In this document: in pieces, positions 41,701 through 49,907 of the stretch
How the letters are laid out: each line of letters opens with the position of its first letter
How positions within the stretch are numbered: the stretch's first letter is position 1
From: Mycolicibacterium hippocampi
GTDB taxonomy: Bacteria; Actinomycetota; Actinomycetes; Mycobacteriales; Mycobacteriaceae
Assembly: GCF_010723735.1 (NCBI RefSeq)
Contig: NZ_BLLB01000002.1
Span: 2,542,001-2,606,000, forward strand
Length of the DNA stretch: 64,000 nt
Direction of reading: 5' to 3'
Notes under the pieces: model-generated
What the model was told of the DNA's origin: nothing
The model's database searches: none
What the model saw: only the letters and a program-made list of their open reading frames with translations
Made by a program: the position numbers and the translations under genes

Positions 41701-42920
41701 TGGGTATCGCGCTGCAGCACCCCCACGGGGTGCTGGTCATGTATCTGGAGCTCAGAGAGCCACGGCCCTTCACCACCGAGGACCACACTCTGCTCACCGT
41801 GCTCGCCGGGCGCCTCGGCCAGGGCCTGCAGCGGGTGCATCAGGTCGATCAGCAGCGGGAGACGGCCCTGGCCCTGCAGCACGCGATCCTCGGGCCCGCG
41901 GTGCCCGCCGGGTTCGCGGTGCGCTACCAGCCCGCGACGCGCCCGCTCCAGGTCGGCGGCGACTGGTACGACGTGGTGGACCTGGACGACGGCCGGATCG
42001 GCCTGATCGTCGGCGACTGCGTGGGCCACGGCCTGACAGCCGCGACGGTGATGGGCCAACTCCGCAGCGCCTTCCGCGCGCTTCTGCTGGAGAACCCGAG
42101 CCCGGCGGCGACGCTGTCGGCCGTGGACCGGTTCGCGAGGCGGTTGCCCGGAGCGCGGTGCACCACGGCCTTCTGCGCGGTGCTCCGCCCCGACACGGGG
42201 GAGTTGGTCTATTCCAGCGCCGGCCATCCGCCGCCGATCCTGGTCGGGCCCGACCACGGCCCCGTGCTGCTCGACGGCGCCGCCGCCACCCCGCTGGGAC
42301 TGGCCGACCGGGACCGGCCGGATGCCCAGATGACGATGCCTCCGCGGGCCACGTTGCTGCTCTACACCGACGGCCTGGTCGAGCGACGGCGCGAGGGGAT
42401 CGATGACGGCATCGCGAGGGCAGCCGAGGTGATGGAACACGCGGATGCCGCCACTGTCGATGACCTGGCGAAACTGGTCATGGCGCGCTTGGCGCCCGGT
42501 GGTGGATACCAGGACGACGTGGCCCTGCTGCTGTACCGCCAGCCGGCACCGCTGGAACTGGACCTCGCCGCCGACGTCGGTGAACTGGCGGGCAGCCGTG
42601 CCGCGCTGCGCGGATGGCTCACCCGGGCAGGCGTCAACGCCGAGCAGACGCTCGACGTGCTGATCGCCACGGGCGAGGCGCTGGCCAATGCCATCGAGCA
42701 CGGCCACCGTCACCTCGACCGGGGCACGGTGACCCTGCGCGCGACCGCGGTGGCGGACCGGTTGCACGTCACCGTGATCGACAGCGGCTCGTGGAAAACC
42801 CCCGTGGCCGCTGTGCACCGCGGCCGGGGCATCGCCCTGATGAAGGGGTTGATGCATGATGTCACGATCGAACCGGATGTCGGCGGCACCACCGTTCACA
42901 TGCACGCGAGGATTGTTTGA
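38763..42920 (+). CDS. Giant hybrid sensor kinase / receiver / PP2C phosphatase / RsbW-like protein
   Basis: 1,385 residues, GTG start overlapping the STAS gene. Layout: PAS (about 40-160), GAF (about 175-340), HisKA with SNISHEFRTPL (His358), HATPase with NLLSNALKF and SGIGLALVEEL (about 455-570), receiver (about 631-750; DIVISDVMMPRLDG, Asp682; KPF Lys), PAS (about 765-875), GAF (about 885-1030), SpoIIE/PP2C (about 1045-1240; GGDWYDVVDL, IVGDCVGHGL, SSAGHPPPIL, DDVALLLYR), and HATPase_c_2 like RsbW (about 1255-1385; ATGEALANAIEHGH, GRGIALMKGLM). It can phosphorylate (His, Ser) and dephosphorylate (PP2C) in one chain. Multi-domain proteins of this type occur in actinobacteria, but the specific signal is unknown. 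Confidence 0.9.
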   Translation: MAEVDADSGSSSALFAAGGDVGRDHARVDWAATALGPTESWPQSLQTAVSILLSSRFPMWMAWGPDLTFFCNDAYRRDTLGQKYPWALGRPAREVWAEIWKDIGPRIDQVLSTGEATWDTSLLLFLQRSGYPEETYHTFSYSPLRDDHEQVVGMLCVVSEDTQRVIGERRMATLRDLGSDPSVVRNESEILSFADRQLSQNQRDLPFTLTYLFDEDGAGVLAGATGIAHGHPAAPLIQPSAGEAVWPMQAAARGESVLVDLDTAKYGEVPTGDWPDAPMQALVVPLLQQGGSPSGFLVAALNRYRPVDDAYRGFVTLVAGHIAAGLGLARSYRVQQRRADELAELDRAKTAFFSNISHEFRTPLTLILDPVAELRQAEDVSDRTRQELDVVWRNGLRLTKLVNTLLEFSRIEAGRTQARYEPVDVATTTAELAGVFRSAVDRAGLTLAVDCPALDEPVYLDRDMWEKVVFNLLSNALKFTFEGAISVGVRREEDQAVITFADTGIGVPAAEIPRLFERFHRIENVRARSNEGSGIGLALVEELVALHGGTIEADSAEGVGTTFTVRLPFGAAHLPPDAVVSTRPVRTADTTAETYLQEALRWMPGAPDGGAPAEDAAPATTPQAAGADEPPVRVLIADDNTDMRDYLARLLRGDGYAVEAVGDGRQALDAIRVSPPDIVISDVMMPRLDGLELVAALRADSRASAVPVLLLSARAGQEASIGGLQAGADDYLVKPFAAAELLARVRANVELARLRNHQSRWRAALVDSLQEGFFVCDEHGAVIEINAAFTEILGFGSDGLPYEPPFPWWPSLDSDSAAHRQAVEALDRLLEQPNGNLPEIPVTHRDGHRRWVSANFSHATDPDTGRRVMVGTMRDVTAERYAVQRETALAALNERLVQAATVDDAVSGAAEALLGVWDAERVHVAVFPTHALPGTPVPQLGCAGAESAGWEALPRGTRQAITALCAGELLVPESRVPGAMGIALQHPHGVLVMYLELREPRPFTTEDHTLLTVLAGRLGQGLQRVHQVDQQRETALALQHAILGPAVPAGFAVRYQPATRPLQVGGDWYDVVDLDDGRIGLIVGDCVGHGLTAATVMGQLRSAFRALLLENPSPAATLSAVDRFARRLPGARCTTAFCAVLRPDTGELVYSSAGHPPPILVGPDHGPVLLDGAAATPLGLADRDRPDAQMTMPPRATLLLYTDGLVERRREGIDDGIARAAEVMEHADAATVDDLAKLVMARLAPGGGYQDDVALLLYRQPAPLELDLAADVGELAGSRAALRGWLTRAGVNAEQTLDVLIATGEALANAIEHGHRHLDRGTVTLRATAVADRLHVTVIDSGSWKTPVAAVHRGRGIALMKGLMHDVTIEPDVGGTTVHMHARIV

Positions 42921-43231
42921 TGGTCACACCGCTGAGCCTGTCCACCGACAGCAGTGACGACGGCTCACTGGTGGTCAGAGCAATCGGTGAAGTCGACCTG
43001 AGCAATGTCGCGGAGTTCTCCGCAGCCGTGGCCGAGGCCCGCAGGGCCGGGCCGCAGCGTCAGCTCGGTATCGATCTCAGCGGTGTCGACTACCTGGACA
43101 GCGGCGCCATCGGGGTGCTGTTCGACCACGCCGACGGCATCTACATCGTCGTCAACCCGATCCTGCTGCCGGTCCTGACCATCAGCGGGCTCACCGAGGT
43201 GGCGACCGTGAAGCCGGCGTCGTCGTCGTGA
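42920..43231 (+). CDS. STAS-domain anti-sigma-factor antagonist 2
   Basis: 103 residues. Phospho-acceptor Ser61 in VDYLDSGAIGVLF, the classic DSG motif of SpoIIAA/RsbV proteins. The ATG at 42920 overlaps the stop of the giant kinase (TGATG); an in-frame TTG one codon earlier is unlikely to be used. Its end overlaps the Ntn-hydrolase gene by 4 nt. Probable second substrate of the PP2C and RsbW-like domains of the adjacent protein. Confidence 0.88.
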   Translation: MVTPLSLSTDSSDDGSLVVRAIGEVDLSNVAEFSAAVAEARRAGPQRQLGIDLSGVDYLDSGAIGVLFDHADGIYIVVNPILLPVLTISGLTEVATVKPASSS

Positions 43232-43923
43232 CCGTCGTCCTGGCCGTCCGCTGCGCCAACGGGATCGTGATGGCGTCGGATTCGCAGATCACCGATCCGG
43301 GCAGGGGCCTTTCCTATCCCGCGCAGAAGCTGCACTCCCTGGGCGAGCACGCGGCGTGGGGCGGCAGCGGGTCGCGGGCGGTGCTCTACGACATCGAACA
43401 GATCTTCAACGACGAAGCCGACGCCGTCATCGAGGCCAAGAACATCGGGCACGCCCTTCAGGCCAGGGCGGTACCTGTGTTCAAGTACCACTACGAGAAC
43501 TTCATCTCCGCGGTGCCGGGGCAGGAAACCGCGGGCACCCCGGCCACCTATCTGCTCGCCGCCGGCTATTCCGGGGACGTTCCGTTCATCATCGACCTCG
43601 ACCCGAACGGCCTGATCGGTCACCACGAGGAGACCGGATTTCAGGCTGTCGGCAGTGGCGCCCCGATGGCTCAGCAGGCACACGCGTTGCTCGCGCACTT
43701 CCAGATGCGCGAGCGGGACATCAACTACGGGGTGGTCGCCGCGTTGCGGGTGCTCGACGCGCTCGACGCGTCCTCACCCAGCGTGGGCGGGCCGATGGAC
43801 ATCTGCCGGATCACCCCCGACGGAGCCGACCATCTCAGCCCGACCGAAGTCGAGGACGTGCGGCGACAGGTCGGCCGATGGGTCGAACTCGAACACCGAG
43901 CGCTCGATCAACTCTTCGACTAG
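43228..43923 (+). CDS. Proteasome-beta-like Ntn hydrolase with N-terminal Thr after Met
   Basis: 231 residues; starts MTVVLAVRCANGIVMASDSQIT. Counting from the Thr after the start Met, Asp17 and Lys33 fall exactly where proteasome beta subunits have their catalytic residues (ASDSQ and YPAQKL). A later SG in AVGSGAP and D-x-x-S in DASSPSVGGPMDICRI match Ser129/Asp166/Ser169. There is no propeptide: Met removal would expose the nucleophile, as in HslV or Anbu. GTG start overlapping the STAS gene (GTGA). It is not PrcB, which has a propeptide and a different context. The end overlaps the convergent PAQR gene by 4 nt. Confidence 0.85.
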   Translation: MTVVLAVRCANGIVMASDSQITDPGRGLSYPAQKLHSLGEHAAWGGSGSRAVLYDIEQIFNDEADAVIEAKNIGHALQARAVPVFKYHYENFISAVPGQETAGTPATYLLAAGYSGDVPFIIDLDPNGLIGHHEETGFQAVGSGAPMAQQAHALLAHFQMRERDINYGVVAALRVLDALDASSPSVGGPMDICRITPDGADHLSPTEVEDVRRQVGRWVELEHRALDQLFD

Positions 43924-44696
43924 ACGATCAGGCCCCAGGCCGCGAAGTAGTGGCACAGGGCCGCCGCGGCGGTGAAGGCATGGAACAGTTCGTGATGGCC
44001 GAACGTCCGCGGCCACGGATTGGGCCAGCGCAGGCCGTAGAAGACGGCGCCGATGTTGTACAGCACGCCGCCCAGCACCAGCAGCCCGACCACACCCCAG
44101 CCTGCACCGTCGACCAGTACTCCGGCGAACCAGATCGCGGAATAGCCGAGTAGCAGGTAGAGCGGCAGCCCGACCCACCGCGGGGCGGAGGGCCAGCACA
44201 TCTTGAGCACGACGCCGGCGGCCGCGCCGGTCCACACCAACGTCAGCGCTTCGGCGCCGGTGTGCGGTGGCATCGCGAGCACCGCGAAGGGGGTGTAGCT
44301 GGCCGCGATGAACACGAAGATCACCGAATGGTCGATCCGCATCATCCATTTCATCGCCGCCGCGGAGCGCCACTGCACCCGGTGGTAGGCCGCGCTGATA
44401 CCGAACATCGCCACGATGCCGACGGCGTAGATCAAGGTGGCCCAGCCCGCCTTGGGTGACACGGTGATCCATGCGACGGGTACCAGTGCAAGCCCCGCCA
44501 CGATCGCGGTGGCGGCCGAATAGAAGTGGATCCAGCCGCGGGCACGGGGGGTGTGCAGCAGATCGGTGATGGTGTCGGCGACGACCTGAGGCATGTCGTC
44601 GTCGACGACCGTCTCCACCGGTCCGGTGATGGCGGCGTCGTCAGCGTGGCTGAGCGCCCACACCGGCGTCGTCGCATCGGCCGGCCGGTATGTCAC
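43920..44696 (-). CDS. Hemolysin III / PAQR-family membrane protein
   Basis: About 258 residues with seven transmembrane helices. Family motifs: GISAAYHRVQW, RIDHSVIFVFIAASYTPFA, and the C-terminal GHHELFHAFTAAAALCHYFA with the HxxxH metal site. Members act as putative metal-dependent hydrolases or regulators of membrane lipids. The start is uncertain: GTG at 44696 or GTG at 44663; neither has a clear ribosome-binding site. The 176 bp upstream up to the next gene contain no other recognisable feature. Confidence 0.87.
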   Translation of the reverse strand: MTYRPADATTPVWALSHADDAAITGPVETVVDDDMPQVVADTITDLLHTPRARGWIHFYSAATAIVAGLALVPVAWITVSPKAGWATLIYAVGIVAMFGISAAYHRVQWRSAAAMKWMMRIDHSVIFVFIAASYTPFAVLAMPPHTGAEALTLVWTGAAAGVVLKMCWPSAPRWVGLPLYLLLGYSAIWFAGVLVDGAGWGVVGLLVLGGVLYNIGAVFYGLRWPNPWPRTFGHHELFHAFTAAAALCHYFAAWGLIV

Positions 44697-44872
44697 GCGC
44701 CAACCATCAACGATGAACGGATACTCAGAACGCCTCCATTGTCGATGCCGAGGACCAGCATAGAGGCACAGGTGAGGCTTTCCGGTAACGCCACGGAGAC
44801 AAGCCGGCAAACCAGCCCGCAACTCTTCCGCCTGCGGCCACGCCCTCGACGAGCTGAACACCCCGAGGTAGG

Positions 44873-47326
44873 TCAGCGGATCTGCCAGCCGGCGGCGGGG
44901 TCGAGGGCCAGACTCGCGGCGTCGACCGCCTCGAAGAGGTTGATCGGGATGGTGTTCAGCTCGCTCTTGGCGGTGACGTAGTCGGTGTCGGCCCAGCCGT
45001 TGCTCATCGCGAGCAGGCCGGCGCCGTCGGTGCCGGCGCCCTTGGAGTCGAACACCACCGCCCCGTGGACCTGCAGAGCGCGGAGGATGACCTGGGTGGA
45101 TTGGGCGTACTGGCTGATGTCGACGTCCCCGCGCAGCCGCAGCACCGTGCCCATCGGGATGCCGTCCTCGGCGCTGCCGTCGCCGGCGCGCGCCGGCCAG
45201 ACGTAGCCCGCGCCGACGTCCTTGGCGATGGTGATGCCGAGCATGTGGTCGATGTAGCCGCGCTCGAGGTCGTCCGGACGCAGGATCATCGGCAGGTACG
45301 GGAGCCTGGACGCGTTGGCGTGGCCGATCTCCGGGTACAGCGGCGAGCTCATGTCGTACTGTGCGCCCGCCTCGGCGATCCAGCTGGAGCCCCAGATCGC
45401 CGCGTAGGCGGCGTTGCCGAGGATATCGAGGAGTCCGGCGCCCGGCAGTTCTACACCGTTGGCGACGTTGTAGAGCTCCTGTGAGATACACGTTCCTTCC
45501 TGGAACACCAGCAGGTGGCGGTCCCAGGCCGGGAATGACGGCATGCCTTCGACGAGCGGCCGGTCCGGGATCGCGTAGGGCCGGTCATCGATGCCCGGCC
45601 CGGTGGTCGAATAGCCGCGGTTGAACACCACGTCTTCTGTGGGATGGTCGGCGCCGACGACGTTGACCGGCATGCCGCCGGTGCTGCCCATCCATTCATT
45701 GCCTGCCCAGGCGGCGCGCAGGGTGGCTCCCCGGTCACCCCCCAGAAGTCTGATCCACGTCTCGGACTCGGGCATTGCGGGAAGGTCGCGCAGATCAGCG
45801 CGGAAGATCGTGTCAGCCGGCATCAGGATGCATCCGCAGAACGTCGAAAGCGGAGGTACTGCAACGGCTTCAGCACCAGGGCTGATCACCACGCTGACCG
45901 GAATCGTGGTGAGGCCACCGTGGCCGTCGTCGACGGTGACACGGAACGAGTCGGAGGTGTCGTAGGACAGCGCCTGAGGGTGCGCAGCGTGGTAGCGCGC
46001 GGTGTCCGACGGGGTGTAGCTGAAGCTGCCGTCGTCATGCACGACGACGGTTCCCTTCAATGTGGCCGTCGGCCCGCTGTAGGTGAGTGTGTCGCCGTCG
46101 GGGTCGAACCCGAGCACGGTGCCGGTGACGACCCCGTCGCCCGGATCGGGGCCCTCGACGTCCGCCGTGCCGGTGGGCGCGGTGTTCGTGGGGGCGATGC
46201 GCACGGTGACCGGGATGTGGGTGAGTGCGCCGAACTCGTCGGAGACCGTCACGGTGAACGTGTCGGTTCTGTCCGCGGTGCCTGCGGCGACGGCCGCTGC
46301 CCGGTGGCGCGCGGCGGCGGTCGGGGTGTAGGTGAAGGTACCGTTGCTGCGGACCGTGACGCTGCCGTGGGTGGTCTCCGCGGTGGCGGCGAGATAGTGG
46401 ATTCTGTCCCAGTTCGGGTCGGTGGCTTTGGCTGTGCCGGTAACGATTCCGGAGGAGCTGTTGGGTGAACCGATGGTGACCGCACCCGGTCTGGGTGCGG
46501 AGTTGATCGGCACGATGGTCGTCGTCACCCGCACCGACGTCGCAGCACCCTGGCTGTCGGTCACGGTCACCGAGAACCGGTCGGACCTGACGAACGGCAG
46601 GAAACGGGCCAGGATCCGTCCGAAACGAGTGGGTGTGTAGGTGAATTCGCCGGCAGTGACACCCGCGGCCACCGTCCCGAGGATCGGTCGGGTGGTGGTG
46701 TACGTCAGCGCATCCGGTTCGGGGTCGTCGGCGGTGACGGTGACACGGGTGGCGCCCGAAAGCGGATCGGGGTCGGCGACCGAGGCGGTGACGACCGGCG
46801 GACTGTCGACATTGGCTGTCGAATCAGGTTCGGGCACAAGAGTGGTGGATGTCGCCAGCGGCGGATCGGAGGTCACTTCGGCGACGTCGAGGGACGGGCG
46901 GCGTGCGGCGGCCATCATCACCGGCACCGCCTGGCTCTGCACCGGGGCGGGGTCGTCATCGGGTTCCGGAGAGGCCGTGTCGGTGACAGCCTCATCCGAG
47001 TCGTGGTCGGTCACCGCCACGGTGCTGCGGCGTTGCGACCCGTCTGCCGAGTCCTCGTCTGATCCGCGCTTGTCTCTACTCGGCGACCGGGCCTCAGGGC
47101 CTTCGCGCTCGGATCGATTCGACGGCTTGTCGTCGGTGCCGGCCGATTCGGCAGACCGTTTCGTCGGCTCATCGGACCCGGAGTCCGCGCTGCTCGTCGA
47201 CGACGCCGACGAGGAGTCGGTGGGTTCCGCGGCGGCTTCGCTGAGTCCGCCGATGACTATCGCCAGACCGATCCCCAGCGAAACAGAAAGGCCGGCGGCC
47301 CGACCCGTGCCTCTTCCCACTGCCAT
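44873..47326 (-). CDS. Large secreted repeat protein (cadherin/Ig-like, Ser/Asp-rich stalk)
   Basis: 817 residues from ATG 47326 (GAGGGGG upstream). Signal peptide: positive start MAVGRGTGR, hydrophobic LSVSLGIGLAIVIGGL, cleavage likely after AAA. Residues about 37-135 form a Ser/Asp/Glu-rich stalk. Then three tandem repeats of about 95 residues, each with a VTVTADDPEPDALTY or ATDPNWDRIHY segment, a GTFTYTPTxxAR segment and DTFTVTVSDxxG, similar to VCBS/cadherin-like beta modules. The last ~320 residues (from FCGCILMPADTIFRADL) are unlike any domain I recognise. Extracellular or cell-wall-associated; function unknown. Confidence 0.82.
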   Translation of the reverse strand: MAVGRGTGRAAGLSVSLGIGLAIVIGGLSEAAAEPTDSSSASSTSSADSGSDEPTKRSAESAGTDDKPSNRSEREGPEARSPSRDKRGSDEDSADGSQRRSTVAVTDHDSDEAVTDTASPEPDDDPAPVQSQAVPVMMAAARRPSLDVAEVTSDPPLATSTTLVPEPDSTANVDSPPVVTASVADPDPLSGATRVTVTADDPEPDALTYTTTRPILGTVAAGVTAGEFTYTPTRFGRILARFLPFVRSDRFSVTVTDSQGAATSVRVTTTIVPINSAPRPGAVTIGSPNSSSGIVTGTAKATDPNWDRIHYLAATAETTHGSVTVRSNGTFTYTPTAAARHRAAAVAAGTADRTDTFTVTVSDEFGALTHIPVTVRIAPTNTAPTGTADVEGPDPGDGVVTGTVLGFDPDGDTLTYSGPTATLKGTVVVHDDGSFSYTPSDTARYHAAHPQALSYDTSDSFRVTVDDGHGGLTTIPVSVVISPGAEAVAVPPLSTFCGCILMPADTIFRADLRDLPAMPESETWIRLLGGDRGATLRAAWAGNEWMGSTGGMPVNVVGADHPTEDVVFNRGYSTTGPGIDDRPYAIPDRPLVEGMPSFPAWDRHLLVFQEGTCISQELYNVANGVELPGAGLLDILGNAAYAAIWGSSWIAEAGAQYDMSSPLYPEIGHANASRLPYLPMILRPDDLERGYIDHMLGITIAKDVGAGYVWPARAGDGSAEDGIPMGTVLRLRGDVDISQYAQSTQVILRALQVHGAVVFDSKGAGTDGAGLLAMSNGWADTDYVTAKSELNTIPINLFEAVDAASLALDPAAGWQIR

Positions 47327-47413
47327 GGAAGGCCCCCTCACGCGCAGATCGACGCTAGCCCTCGCGGAAGAAGCCTGTACGTGGAATGCCGAAAGTTGGT
47401 GGAGCGACCGGGC

Positions 47414-48100
47414 TCAGCCGGTGCGGCGGCCGGACAGCGCGCCGATCCCGGTTGCGTCCAGCTGGCACAAAAGGTCGCCCGCATCCTCGAAAACCGCCGA
47501 GGCGCCGGCCTCGAGCAACTCCGCGCGCGACGTTCCGCCGCTCAGCAGACCGATCGACGGAACCCTCACCCGGGCGGCCGCTTCGCAATCCCATACCGCG
47601 TCGCCGACGAACACCGCGTTGTCGGCGCTCACCGACGCGCGGTCCAACGCCACCTGGACGATGTCGGGCTTGGGTTTGGCGGTCTCCACATCCTGCGACG
47701 ACGTCACCGCCGCGACGACGTCGTCACAATCGAGCACCTTTCGCAGCATGGCCAGCTCGTCCTCCGGCGCCGAGGTGGCCAGCACCACCTGAAGTCCTCG
47801 GTCGGCCACTGCGCGCAGCAGGTCTCTCGCGCCGGGGAGCGGAGCCAACAGCGGTGCGCTCTCTTCGTAGAAATCGCTGTGGCCCTTCTTGAGGCGGTCG
47901 AGCAATCCCTGGCCGGCATCGCCGGAGAGCGTGCGCACCAGCGTGGTGCCGTCCATGCCGATGCAGCGGTGGATGCGCCACGCGTCGACAGACAGCCCTT
48001 CGGCGTCGAACGCGCGCAGCCACGCCCAGACGTGCAGGTAGTTCGAATCGACGAGGGTGCCGTCCACGTCGAACAGCACGGCCGGTGGCGAGGTTGGCAT
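47414..48100 (-). CDS. HAD-family hydrolase (phosphoglycolate phosphatase-like)
   Basis: 228 residues. Motif I VLFDVDGTLVDSNYLHVWAW, motif II VVLATSAPED, motif III KPKPDIVQVAL, and motif IV VFVGDAVWDCEAA with acidic residues. Cap domain about 18-90. Substrate probably a small phosphorylated sugar or acid, but not identifiable. It lies alone between the secreted protein and the DUF808 gene. Confidence 0.88.
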   Translation of the reverse strand: MPTSPPAVLFDVDGTLVDSNYLHVWAWLRAFDAEGLSVDAWRIHRCIGMDGTTLVRTLSGDAGQGLLDRLKKGHSDFYEESAPLLAPLPGARDLLRAVADRGLQVVLATSAPEDELAMLRKVLDCDDVVAAVTSSQDVETAKPKPDIVQVALDRASVSADNAVFVGDAVWDCEAAARVRVPSIGLLSGGTSRAELLEAGASAVFEDAGDLLCQLDATGIGALSGRRTG

Positions 48101-48240
48101 GAGTCGTCCTAACGCTGATCGGGTTCCCGGCAGATACCCGAGCGGCGGGGGGCTGAAACGCCGGAGCTCCCGCGCGCCCGGCCCGGCGTGGTGCGGGTAA
48201 TCTTCGATCCCATGGTCGCAGAACCGATCACGGTGACGCC

Positions 48241-49194
48241 GTGAGCGCAGGCTTGTTCGCGCTCCTCGATGACGTGGCGGTGTTGGCGCGGCTGGCCGCG
48301 GCCTCGGTCGACGACATCGGCGCTGCCGCCGGGCGTGCGACGGCGAAGGCCGCCGGAGTCGTCATCGACGACACCGCCGTGACACCGCAGTACGTCCACG
48401 GACTCGCCGCCGAACGTGAGCTGCCGATCGTCAAGCGCATCGCGATCGGTTCGCTGCGCAACAAGATCGTCTTCATCCTGCCTGCGGCGTTGCTGCTCAG
48501 CCAGTTCGTGCCCTGGCTGCTCACCCCGATCCTGATGCTCGGGGCGACGTATCTCTGCTACGAGGGCGCCGAGAAAGTCTGGGGCAAGATCCGCGGCCAC
48601 GACGCGCACAGCGCGCCCGTCGCCACCGTCGGGCCGGAGGCCGAGCGCCTCATGGTCACCGGCGCGATCCGCACCGACTTCATCCTGTCGGCCGAGATCA
48701 TGGTGATCGCCCTCAACGAGGTGGCGGACCAGTCGTTTGTGCCGCGCCTGATCATCCTGCTCGTGGTCGCCGTGGTGATCACGCTGGTCGTGTACGGCGT
48801 CGTCGGCGGCATCGTGAAGATGGACGACATCGGCCTGCGGCTCACCCAGCAGTCCTCCGGTTTCGCCAAGAAGATCGGCCGCGGGCTGGTCGCGGGCATG
48901 CCCAAGCTGCTGGCCGCGCTGTCGGTGATCGGGACGGTGGCGATGCTGTGGGTCGGCGGGCACATCCTGCTCGTCGGGACCGACGAACTCGGGTGGCGCT
49001 CGCCCTACGGACTGGTGCACCACCTCGAGGGATACGTCCACGACGTCGCGGGCGTCGGTGGTGCGCTGGCCTGGATGGTCAACACGGCGGCATCGGCGGT
49101 CATCGGGCTTGTTGTCGGCCTGCTGGTCGTGGCGGTCATGTACGTGCTGCCGTTCGGTCGCAAAGACAAGCACCCCGCCGAGGCCGAGGCGTAA
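48241..49194 (+). CDS. DUF808-family membrane protein (YedI-like)
   Basis: 317 residues; start GTG (MSAGLFALLDDVAVLARLAAASVDDIGAAAGRA is the family's typical start). It has about 6-7 hydrophobic segments. Function unknown. The pattern TPQYVHGLAAERELPIVKRIAIGSLRNK is the conserved DUF808 core. Some relatives are annotated as putative transport or stress proteins, but nothing further can be said from this sequence. Confidence 0.85.
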   Translation: MSAGLFALLDDVAVLARLAAASVDDIGAAAGRATAKAAGVVIDDTAVTPQYVHGLAAERELPIVKRIAIGSLRNKIVFILPAALLLSQFVPWLLTPILMLGATYLCYEGAEKVWGKIRGHDAHSAPVATVGPEAERLMVTGAIRTDFILSAEIMVIALNEVADQSFVPRLIILLVVAVVITLVVYGVVGGIVKMDDIGLRLTQQSSGFAKKIGRGLVAGMPKLLAALSVIGTVAMLWVGGHILLVGTDELGWRSPYGLVHHLEGYVHDVAGVGGALAWMVNTAASAVIGLVVGLLVVAVMYVLPFGRKDKHPAEAEA

Positions 49195-49201
49195 CACGCA
49201 G

Positions 49202-49396
49202 CTACTCGTCGCTGCCGTCGCGGTCGCCCACATATCCGAGCAACCGCGGGTCGTCGGTGGTGAACCGGCCCACCTCCTCGCCGCCGTCACAGGTCAGCAG
49301 CACCACCGTCAGCGCGCCCGAGGTTCGGGAGAGCACCCGCCAGAGGGCTCCGGCATCCTCCCAGCGCTGTAGTTCGGCGACCCGATCGACGTCCAC
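49202..49396 (-). CDS. Small conserved actinobacterial protein
   Basis: 64 residues, MDVDRVAELQRWEDAGALWRVLSRTSGALTVVLLTCDGGEEVGRFTTDDPRLLGYVGDRDGSDE in segments: WEDAGALWRV and CDGGEEVGRFTTDD are conserved in mycobacteria. No known function. It is short but its codon usage and conservation support a real gene. Convergent with the DUF808 gene and divergent from the next small membrane protein; starts are about 30 bp apart. Confidence 0.7.
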   Translation of the reverse strand: MDVDRVAELQRWEDAGALWRVLSRTSGALTVVLLTCDGGEEVGRFTTDDPRLLGYVGDRDGSDE

Positions 49397-49427
49397 CGCT
49401 CCACGATGTCACCGTAGGATCGCGTCC

Positions 49428-49853
49428 GTGCACCCCGCCTCCGCTGTGGCCGCCGCGGCCGTGCTGATCTGGCTGGGGATGGTGCTGGCGATCTCGTTTC
49501 TCGAAGCGCCGCTGAAGTTCCGTGCCCCGAACGTGACGCTGCAGATCGGTCTCGGGATCGGTCGACTGGTATTTCGCGCGCTCAACGGATGCGAACTGGT
49601 GCTGGCCGCCGCGATCGCCGTCGCGTTCCTGGTGGAACCCCCGGCCCCGGGCACCGTTGTCGCGGCGCTGACCGCCGGGGTATCGCTGCTCGTTCAACTG
49701 ATCGCCGTGCGGCCGGCGCTGAGCAGGCGCTCTGATGCCGTGCTGGCCGGGGAGCAGGGACCGCGGTCGCACGCGCATTTGTGGTACGTGGGCCTGGAGG
49801 TGGTCAAGGTCGCCGCACTCGTCACCGCGGGTGTGCTGTTGCTGACGCGATGA
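49428..49853 (+). CDS. Small integral membrane protein
   Basis: 141 residues with four hydrophobic segments (AVAAAAVLIWLGMVLAISFLE; LVFRALNGCELVLAAAIAVAFLV; VVAALTAGVSLLVQLIAV; VVKVAALVTAGVLLLTR). GTG start at 49428 by homology of the N-terminus. Function unknown. It precedes mbtK by 55 bp, with an iron box between. Confidence 0.75.
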   Translation: MHPASAVAAAAVLIWLGMVLAISFLEAPLKFRAPNVTLQIGLGIGRLVFRALNGCELVLAAAIAVAFLVEPPAPGTVVAALTAGVSLLVQLIAVRPALSRRSDAVLAGEQGPRSHAHLWYVGLEVVKVAALVTAGVLLLTR

Positions 49854-49862
49854 CCGAGGGAT

Positions 49863-49881
49863 GAAGGTAACCCTGCCCTAA
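49863..49881. promoter_or_regulatory. IdeR-like iron box upstream of mbtK
   Basis: GAAGGTAACCCTGCCCTAA matches about 15 of 19 positions of the IdeR consensus TWAGGTWAGSCTWACCTWA. It ends 27 bp before the mbtK ATG. This agrees with iron repression of mycobactin genes. Confidence 0.65.
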
Positions 49882-49907
49882 TCTTCTCCGGTAGGCTGCT
49901 CGGTCAA

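Noticed and set aside
38706..42905. A 1,399-codon open frame antisense to the giant kinase gene
   Set aside because: The complement of a long high-GC gene often stays open. The antisense protein has no domain signature, while the sense strand encodes a full set of PAS, GAF, HisKA, receiver, PP2C and RsbW-like motifs.
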